DNA of 5,708 nt, from the NCBI GenBank assembly GCA_030640485.1, contig DAOWJG010000209.1, forward strand, positions 1 to 5,708, read 5' to 3'. Of this stretch, positions 1-4,035 are shown piece by piece. The DNA comes from Dehalococcoidales bacterium (GTDB lineage: Bacteria; Chloroflexota; Dehalococcoidia; Dehalococcoidales; UBA5760). Below the pieces are notes generated by a model. That model searched no databases, was not told where the DNA came from, and saw only the letters and a list, made by a program, of their open reading frames with translations. The position numbers and the translations under genes are program-made. Each line of letters opens with the position of its first letter. Within the stretch, counting starts at the first letter, position 1.

Positions 1-1269
1 AAGCCCCGTGTCCTCTATAGCCTGCCAGATAACCCTTTCCGTTAACCGGGTAAAACCGGCGATATCAATCATATCATCCACCCTAGCGTGAAATGCCATC
101 TGGGGGATATCTATATCAAGCTGTTCATTGCGCAGTGATGTTATCCTAATCATATCGCCTAGTTTATATCTAACAAACGGTCCACCGTAAAAATTGGTAA
201 TTACCAGTTCGTAATTCTCTTCCGGCCTAACCTCGTCTAGAAGCAGGGTCTCTGGCTGATAACTGGGGTCAGCTCTGGATTTCAGGCTTTCTTCCTCGGG
301 AATAAACTCAAAGAAGTTGAGGTGAGGTATGAAAGTCATCCCCTGGTAATCCCAGGTTTGTGTCGCCATAATTATGCCCTCGGTGCCACCATAGACATCC
401 AAAGGGTAACGGCCCCACATCTCCTTGACCCTTTCCCTAAATACGGAGCCATCGGAGCCGGTTGAGATTAAACCCTTAAGCCTCCAGATATCCCGGGGCA
501 GTATACTACGGCGGGCCAGTTTACTTTTCATTAGTCCTTTTAGTAGCCGGGATAGAGTTTTGGGCCTGCCCAACAGCGGTTTAATATCAATACTCCTATT
601 TCCTTGGCTGAAATGCTCGCCTATGGCTACCAGTACACTGGACATGGCGAAAAATAGGTCTAGTCCCTCGAATATAGCCAATTTGAAACCGAGTTGCACC
701 CTGTCCTCAAAGGACATACCTTCGGCGGCCTCTAGTGGTGGTAGAAAATCAAATACCTCATAAGGGGCAGCGTGGATCAGCGCCCCGGTAGTGTAGGGTG
801 GTGGGGCTAGGGCGTAAAGAAATTTGTCCTTTCTCTTGTAGGCAATCTCACCCCTCTCCTTGCAGCAAGAAAAAGCGAGGCAGGCAAACAGCATGGCTCG
901 GATTTCGTCAAACTGTCGGGCAGTAACCGGAGCCCACTTGAAGGGATACTCACCAGACCGACCTGAAGTATGCTGCCAAAAGAGTGGTTTCGCCGGTAGG
1001 GCACGCTCATTTTTGGTCAGGAGAAATGGTTCATAATTATCATAGGTCGTTAGTGGTACCTGCCTCCGGAATTCTTCTACAGTTTCGGGCTCAGCCCCAC
1101 GCATGATACTCCTGCCCAGCTTACACTTCCTAAGTAACCCTATCTGCTCCAGTAACAGCCGTCGCTGAATACCCATGCATTCCTCTAAGCTCAGGTCAAT
1201 AAAGCCGCAACACCTTTGCCATAGCTCCGCGTTTTTACCTTGAACAATTAATTCTGCTTCTTTACTCAC
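1..1269 (-). CDS. GH3-family acyl-acid amido synthetase (C-terminus beyond left edge)
   Basis: Seen: 423 codons open from a GTG at 1269 to the window edge. An in-frame TGA lies upstream, and AGGAGG at 1280-1285 sits 10 bases before the GTG. The three adenylate-binding signatures of the GH3 branch of the ANL superfamily are present in order: TSGRSGEYPFK (residues 101-111), YGGTEG (293-298) and YKLGD (368-372). An upstream PLTTYDNYEPF block is also typical of GH3 proteins. Known: plant GH3 enzymes activate a carboxylic acid with ATP and join the acyl-adenylate to an amino acid. Bacterial members are common, are often annotated 'GH3 auxin-responsive promoter family protein', and mostly have no known substrate. 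Inferred: a soluble cytoplasmic enzyme. Family members are about 550 residues, so roughly 130 C-terminal residues are missing here. It is the second gene after the membrane methyltransferase and probably shares its transcript. The family is secure; acid and amine substrates are unknown. Confidence 0.88.
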   Translation of the reverse strand, partial: MSKEAELIVQGKNAELWQRCCGFIDLSLEECMGIQRRLLLEQIGLLRKCKLGRSIMRGAEPETVEEFRRQVPLTTYDNYEPFLLTKNERALPAKPLFWQHTSGRSGEYPFKWAPVTARQFDEIRAMLFACLAFSCCKERGEIAYKRKDKFLYALAPPPYTTGALIHAAPYEVFDFLPPLEAAEGMSFEDRVQLGFKLAIFEGLDLFFAMSSVLVAIGEHFSQGNRSIDIKPLLGRPKTLSRLLKGLMKSKLARRSILPRDIWRLKGLISTGSDGSVFRERVKEMWGRYPLDVYGGTEGIIMATQTWDYQGMTFIPHLNFFEFIPEEESLKSRADPSYQPETLLLDEVRPEENYELVITNFYGGPFVRYKLGDMIRITSLRNEQLDIDIPQMAFHARVDDMIDIAGFTRLTERVIWQAIEDTGL

Positions 1270-1279
1270 TGTTATATAA

Positions 1280-1285
1280 CCTCCT
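1280..1285 (-). promoter_or_regulatory. Shine-Dalgarno site for the GH3-family gene
   Basis: A full AGGAGG on the minus strand precedes the GTG at 1269 by 10 bases. It decides the start: no in-frame ATG exists between this site and the upstream in-frame stop. It lies in the 28-base gap after the methyltransferase gene, so the GH3 gene has its own strong initiation site inside the operon. Confidence 0.8.
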
Positions 1286-1297
1286 TGAGTCAAATTA

Positions 1298-1870
1298 TTA
1301 AGACTTAGCCTGCCCTAAAGAATGCAGGAAAGCGTTGACACTCCTTCTGTTTGGTAGCAACATTGGTGTTTCCTGTCGGTAGCTATCGTAGCCGTCAAAC
1401 ATCCGGCCAAAGACAAACTTATCCTGAATAACTACCAGCAGGATATCCAGCAGAATGAATACCGGAGCGGCTACAAGCAGCAGGCTGGACCTTGAAACCG
1501 GGATTAGCGACAGTATAAAAAGGCTGAACCAGAGAACGCCGGGATGACGGACCAGAGCATATACCCCAGTTGTTATTAACTTATCGCCAACACCCGTGGC
1601 AATATATGTCCTGCGAAAGGGAAGATTAATAAACAGGGAATACACTAATAAGGGGAGGGACACACCAAGCCCTGCCCAACCCAACCAGGTCAGCCAGCTG
1701 GGTAATAGTAGCTTATCGGGAGCCAGACATATCATTACTAGCGAGTAAATTAGCAAGCCACTACCTAAAGCCCAGGTGACTGGCTTCGCCCTGGGAATCC
1801 TTTTCAGGGAGACAATATCAAAGAGGTGTATTACTACGAAACCAAGAGTCCCAATAACGATATAGATCAT
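1298..1870 (-). CDS. Membrane methyltransferase, isoprenylcysteine carboxyl methyltransferase (ICMT) superfamily
   Basis: Seen: 190 residues with about five hydrophobic membrane segments (near 1-20, 33-50, 57-83, 111-125 and 129-148). The C-terminal half carries the superfamily signature: TTGVYALVRHPGVLW (100-114), then a helix leading to FGRMFDGYDSYRQETPMLLP (154-173). This matches the pattern 'GxYxxvRHPxY ... fgxeYxxYxxxvPxllP'. Known: this fold (ICMT, PEMT and NnrU-like proteins) binds S-adenosylmethionine at the membrane face and methylates lipophilic acceptors. Inferred: an inner-membrane SAM-dependent methyltransferase of unknown acceptor. Odd: where many relatives have two adjacent glutamates before the fG motif, this protein has Q149-D150. 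The ATG at 1870 follows a GGAAGG six bases upstream. It is the first gene of a probable operon with the GH3 gene. An NnrU-type membrane protein without methyltransferase activity is the main alternative. Confidence 0.75.
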   Translation of the reverse strand: MIYIVIGTLGFVVIHLFDIVSLKRIPRAKPVTWALGSGLLIYSLVMICLAPDKLLLPSWLTWLGWAGLGVSLPLLVYSLFINLPFRRTYIATGVGDKLITTGVYALVRHPGVLWFSLFILSLIPVSRSSLLLVAAPVFILLDILLVVIQDKFVFGRMFDGYDSYRQETPMLLPNRRSVNAFLHSLGQAKS

Positions 1871-1925
1871 AATACCTTCCCTTAACTAACTATTACGGAT
1901 TATGGGATAGATGGGAAGGTATTGG

Positions 1926-1944
1926 GTTCTAGAACAATGTTCTA
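1926..1944. promoter_or_regulatory. Overlapping dyads, candidate operator upstream of the methyltransferase gene
   Basis: Three alternating GTTC/GAAC half-sites occur in 19 bases: the perfect palindrome GTTCTAGAAC (1926-1935) overlaps TAGAACAATGTTCTA (1930-1944, six-base arms around AAT). On the minus strand a TATAGA hexamer (1941-1946) overlaps the distal arm and could be a -10 box, though no convincing -35 stands at 16-18 bases. Position is 56-74 bases upstream of the ATG at 1870, as expected for an operator. The binding protein is unknown. The function is inferred from symmetry and position only. Confidence 0.35.
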
Positions 1945-1989
1945 TACCATAAATCACTATAAGTTAGCTAAAATAATTAAAGCTAATCT

Positions 1990-2023
1990 AAAAAACTACC
2001 CCCCTCCTTAAAAGGAGGGGGGT
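1990..2023 (-). terminator. Intrinsic terminator of the winged-helix/RHH operon
   Basis: CCCCCCTCCTT at 1999-2009 is perfectly complementary to AAGGAGGGGGG at 2012-2022, and an A-T pair (1998/2023) extends the stem. The central bases form the tight loop. Read on the minus strand, the hairpin is followed by TAGTTTTTT, a classical U-tract. It lies about 65 bases past the stop codon at 2088, so it ends the regulator operon and insulates the methyltransferase/GH3 operon. There is no T-run on the plus side. The C/G-rich arm sequence is the kind that may recur across a genome, which cannot be tested in this window. Confidence 0.8.
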
Positions 2024-2033
2024 TAAAACGACC

Positions 2034-2058
2034 TTTTCGCGAAAATTAAAGCTTTAAT
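2034..2058. repeat. Two abutting perfect palindromes
   Basis: TTTTCGCGAAAA (2034-2045, 12 bases) and ATTAAAGCTTTAAT (2045-2058, 14 bases) are each perfectly palindromic and share base 2045. They lie between the RHH stop codon (2088) and the terminator hairpin (1998-2023), so three dyads stand in a row in the 3' untranslated region. They may be protein-binding sites or simply small hairpins. No function is assigned. Confidence 0.5.
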
Positions 2059-2087
2059 GGTGCTTGAGAAGTACGCCGGTTAATAGA

Positions 2088-2450
2088 CTACTTCCATTTA
2101 ATCGTGGCCCGTTTACTCTTATCTTCAGAGGCTAAGTCATCTTCAAGCTCTCGCAGCCTGCTACTTAGCTCTTCAAATTCAGTTTTGGGTGACTGTTTAC
2201 CCAGCTCAAGACCGTAGCTGACAAAGAAATCAAGAGCTCTTTTCATGAGACTCTTCATATCCTGCTCAAAAATATGGATTTCTTCTCTGGTTACATACTT
2301 TTCTTTTATACCCTTCGGCTCTTTGGTCTCTTCTTTTAGCTGGCTATCCATCAGGAAATCGATAAACTCCGCCTGACTCATATCTCCGCGATTTTCATTA
2401 ATTCTCTTAGCCAGCTCTGCCGGCACTATCAGCATTCTCTTTTCCGCCAT
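2088..2450 (-). CDS. Small protein with ribbon-helix-helix-like N-terminus and charged C-terminal helix
   Basis: The chosen start is the ATG at 2450 (120 residues). AAGGAG at 2458-2463 lies seven bases before it, and the protein then begins with the recognisable domain. The frame is open to an ATG at 2570 (160 residues), but that start has a poor ribosome site and adds 40 residues of no recognisable character. Seen: KRMLIVPAELAKRI followed by DMSQAEFIDFLMDSQLKE resembles the strand-helix-helix of RHH (CopG/Arc-type) DNA-binding proteins. A basic-acidic linker and an amphipathic C-terminal region ending in a Glu/Leu/Arg-rich likely coiled coil (about 90-108) follow. Inferred: a small dimeric DNA-binding protein, co-transcribed with the winged-helix gene just upstream, possibly a co-regulator. 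The RHH call is from pattern only; I recognise no named family. Confidence 0.6.
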   Translation of the reverse strand: MAEKRMLIVPAELAKRINENRGDMSQAEFIDFLMDSQLKEETKEPKGIKEKYVTREEIHIFEQDMKSLMKRALDFFVSYGLELGKQSPKTEFEELSSRLRELEDDLASEDKSKRATIKWK

Positions 2451-2457
2451 AAATCTG

Positions 2458-2463
2458 CTCCTT
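2458..2463 (-). promoter_or_regulatory. Shine-Dalgarno site deciding the start of the RHH-like gene
   Basis: AAGGAG on the minus strand stands seven bases before the ATG at 2450. The alternative upstream ATGs at 2480 and 2570 lack a comparable site. This is the main reason for annotating a 120-residue rather than a 160-residue protein. Confidence 0.7.
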
Positions 2464-2594
2464 CGCTTGTTACCATCCATCACTAGTAGTGTTTGAAATA
2501 TTAAAGCAAATCTTCGCTCTACCGCCTTACTGATAAATAATGGGCGAGCGCTTAATTTGCCTCTCTTCATACCCTATTTAGTAATTCTCAAAAC

Positions 2595-2864
2595 CTAAAG
2601 GTTACTCCCCTCTTTGAACTCAAGCACCTCCAGAATATTATCTATATCCCTTAGTAGTCTGAGCCCTTTCCTGGTTACTCTATAGGTCACTACTGGATTT
2701 CCCACCGTTACCTTATCTATCAGCCTTAACTCAAGCAGGAATTTAAGATACTTTTGTAGCTGGAAATAACTCATATTGGCGCTGTACATTATCTCCGTCT
2801 TGCCAGCTTCACCCAGCCTCAACATATCGGCGATTACTTCAATACTTGACCTTCGATGTTCCAC
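2595..2864 (-). CDS. Archaeal-type winged-helix transcriptional regulator (HTH_45 / COG3432-like)
   Basis: Seen: 89 residues from a GTG at 2864, almost entirely one domain. The order is RRSSIEVIADMLRL (helix 1), KTEIMYSANMSYFQLQKYLKFLLELRLID (the helix-turn-helix), then VVTYRVTRKGLRLLRDIDNILEVLEF (wing and C-terminal helix). This is the standard pattern of the HTH_45 winged helix (COG3432, similar to archaeal ArnR1-like regulators): an 'IMYxANxSYxQLxKYLxFL' core and a 'YxxTxKGLxxL' wing. Known: such proteins are usually DNA-binding dimers using the last helix as a coiled coil, and are common in archaea and in some Chloroflexota. Inferred: a local transcription regulator, plausibly autoregulatory, since its promoter contains a dyad. 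The ribosome site is weak (AGGT about nine bases upstream). It is the first gene of the operon with the RHH-like gene. Fold assignment is firm; targets are unknown. Confidence 0.85.
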   Translation of the reverse strand: MEHRRSSIEVIADMLRLGEAGKTEIMYSANMSYFQLQKYLKFLLELRLIDKVTVGNPVVTYRVTRKGLRLLRDIDNILEVLEFKEGSNL

Positions 2865-2907
2865 CCGTATTACCTACTAACTAATACTTTTGACCTAATA
2901 CTATTAT

Positions 2908-2936
2908 ACTATAATTCGCCAAATGACGAATGTCAA
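2908..2936 (-). promoter_or_regulatory. Sigma70-type promoter of the winged-helix/RHH operon
   Basis: On the minus strand a perfect -35 TTGACA (2931-2936) is separated by exactly 17 bases from a -10 TATAGT (2908-2913). This predicts a transcript start near 2901 and a leader of about 37 bases before the GTG at 2864. Downstream, the 8-base direct repeat CTAATACT (plus strand, 2881-2888 and 2895-2902) lies 14 bases apart across the presumed start and leader. It could be a second protein-binding site. Confidence 0.75.
2914..2931. promoter_or_regulatory. Inverted repeat filling the promoter spacer, candidate operator
   Basis: ATTCGCC (2914-2920) and GACGAAT (2925-2931) are inverted arms (six of seven positions pair) around AAAT. 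The dyad covers the whole 17-base spacer and touches the -35 box, so a bound protein would block RNA polymerase. The likeliest ligand is one of the two DNA-binding proteins encoded just downstream, but that is inference from position. Confidence 0.55.
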
Positions 2937-2991
2937 TACCCTGAAACAATAATACAGGAACTTGTCGGGACGTAAACTAATAACGCAGCAG

Positions 2992-3789
2992 TTAGAATAG
3001 TCCCAGATACCAGTTGAGGATGTTAGTCCCCCAGAGCAGGGTAACTATGGTGGCTAAAGAAAGGGCGGGTCCGAAAGGAATGGCCTCTTTTCGCTTCTTC
3101 TTCTTGAGCAGGAGTAGACCCACGGCTACTAAACCACCGAAAATTGACGCCATAATGAGAGTAAAAAACACCAGGGGAAAGCCAATAACCAAACCTATCA
3201 GGGCCGCCATCTTAACATCTCCCCACCCCATACCACCCCTGGAAACAAGAACTATTAGTAACGATATTCCCAGTCCAATGGCACCACCAATTGCAGCCTG
3301 AGCAATCCCCGGTGGCAGGAGCACGAGACTGTTCCCCAGCAGGAAAATACTGATGCTACCCGGTAAGAATATACCAATGAGTATGGCGGCTATCATACTC
3401 GGGTACACAATCTTGTTGAGGATAAGCCCTCGCTCCCAATCAATAACCATAAGCACGATAAACAGACAGCCGTAGCCGGCGGTAATCCCTAATCCAGCAC
3501 TCAAACCATAGCTCCAGTAGAGGTAGGCAAATAGGGCCCCGGTGCCAATTTCTACCCACAGCAGACGCTTGGGGATATGAATCCGACAATAGCGGCAACG
3601 ACCACGCAGCCACAAATAGCTAAAAACAGGGATGAGGTCTTTTACCGCCAGGCGATGACGGCAGGAGGGACAATGAGAGGGTGGGAAGAAAAGCGACTCA
3701 TTATTGGGCAAACGGTCAATACAGACATTGAGGAAACTAGCCACAACCATCCCCAGTATGGCGAAAACGGCTATTACGGCACCTTCCAT
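2992..3789 (-). CDS. pilD: Type IV prepilin peptidase / N-methyltransferase, A24 family (PilD-like)
   Basis: Seen: 265 residues from the ATG at 3789. Residues 1-24 form a first membrane segment ending in ASFLNVCIDRLP. A cytoplasmic zinc-binding loop follows with C40-x2-C43 and C65-x2-C68 in the usual PPSHCPSC...RGRCRYC setting. Several more membrane segments carry the two aspartates of the peptidase: D117 in VIDWERGLILNKIVYP and D191 in GMGWGDVKMA (the GxGD motif). Known: these integral aspartyl proteases cut the leader of type IV pilins and related pseudopilins. Full-length members with the Cys domain usually also N-methylate the new N-terminus. Length and motifs are complete, so it should be active. 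Start: the frame extends to a TTG at 3828, but family N-termini match the ATG, although its ribosome site is poor (GAG only). Odd: no pilin, assembly ATPase or secretin gene lies nearby, so its substrates are encoded elsewhere. Confidence 0.93.
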   Translation of the reverse strand: MEGAVIAVFAILGMVVASFLNVCIDRLPNNESLFFPPSHCPSCRHRLAVKDLIPVFSYLWLRGRCRYCRIHIPKRLLWVEIGTGALFAYLYWSYGLSAGLGITAGYGCLFIVLMVIDWERGLILNKIVYPSMIAAILIGIFLPGSISIFLLGNSLVLLPPGIAQAAIGGAIGLGISLLIVLVSRGGMGWGDVKMAALIGLVIGFPLVFFTLIMASIFGGLVAVGLLLLKKKKRKEAIPFGPALSLATIVTLLWGTNILNWYLGLF

Positions 3790-3971
3790 CTCAGTCTCTA
3801 TTCTGGCTGTTTTTTGGAATCTAGTCAATAGGGGCTATGCTAATTCCACCCCTCAGTTCCCAGATATTGGGAGAGAACGCGATTTTAGTGAAACTGTGAT
3901 GCCGTTTTTAGGGGCAGTTAATCTTAGCCGGCAAACAGGAAAGGGTGAATATAGACAACCTGGGTTGCTTA

Positions 3972-4000
3972 TTGACTTTTGGCATTTGCGACGCTATACT
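3972..4000 (+). promoter_or_regulatory. Sigma70-type promoter of the TackOD1-Mrr gene
   Basis: TTGACT (3972-3977) and TATACT (3995-4000) are separated by 17 bases, each differing from consensus at one position. Predicted transcription starts near 4006-4008. That leaves a leader of about 30 bases to the ATG at 4036, but only about 10 bases to the in-frame ATG at 4018, which supports the downstream start. Confidence 0.7.
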
Positions 4001-4024
4001 TTGCTAGCTGATTTTAAATGGGCT

Positions 4025-4030
4025 GGAGGT
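4025..4030 (+). promoter_or_regulatory. Shine-Dalgarno site deciding the start of the TackOD1-Mrr gene
   Basis: GGAGGT (continuing as GGAGGTGG) lies five bases before the ATG at 4036. The in-frame ATG at 4018 sits upstream of this site and has no ribosome site of its own, so the protein is read as 455 residues rather than 461. Confidence 0.75.
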
Positions 4031-4035
4031 GGAAC

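Larger units (their letters stand above)
3790..4035. other. Divergent intergenic region between the prepilin peptidase and TackOD1-Mrr genes
   Basis: About 246 bases hold no convincing gene. They contain the plus-strand promoter listed separately and two short inverted repeats: TCCCA-GATAT-TGGGA (3858-3872) and CAACC-TG-GGTTG (3956-3967). The second ends five bases before the -35 box and is a possible activator or repressor site. For the minus-strand peptidase gene only a poor promoter candidate is visible: TTGACT at 3823-3828 with a weak -10 near 3800, which would leave almost no leader. Confidence 0.4.

Noticed and set aside
425..763. Plus-strand open frame of 112 codons
   Set aside because: It lies antisense inside the GH3-family gene, whose three signature motifs are on the minus strand. 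The translation has no recognisable features and no ribosome site.
807..1010. Minus-strand open frame of 67 codons
   Set aside because: It is in another frame of the GH3-family gene and overlaps the region coding for the TSGRSGE motif, so it is a shadow.
1930..1944. LexA/DinR-type SOS box
   Set aside because: The Gram-positive-type box needs GAAC-N4-GTTC; here the spacing is three bases, and the downstream genes are not DNA-damage genes.
2451..2570. N-terminal extension of the RHH-like protein to an ATG at 2570
   Set aside because: The ATG at 2450 has a strong AAGGAG site at good spacing and the domain begins there. The extension has no recognisable content, although it would shorten the gap to the upstream gene, so it is not excluded.
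3014..3301. Plus-strand open frame of 95 codons
   Set aside because: It is antisense to the C-terminal membrane half of the prepilin peptidase; its basic, proline-rich translation is typical of the reverse of hydrophobic codons.
4018..4035. Upstream ATG start of the TackOD1-Mrr gene
   Set aside because: It would lie only about 10 bases from the predicted transcript start, with no ribosome site, whereas the ATG at 4036 has GGAGGTGG in front of it.
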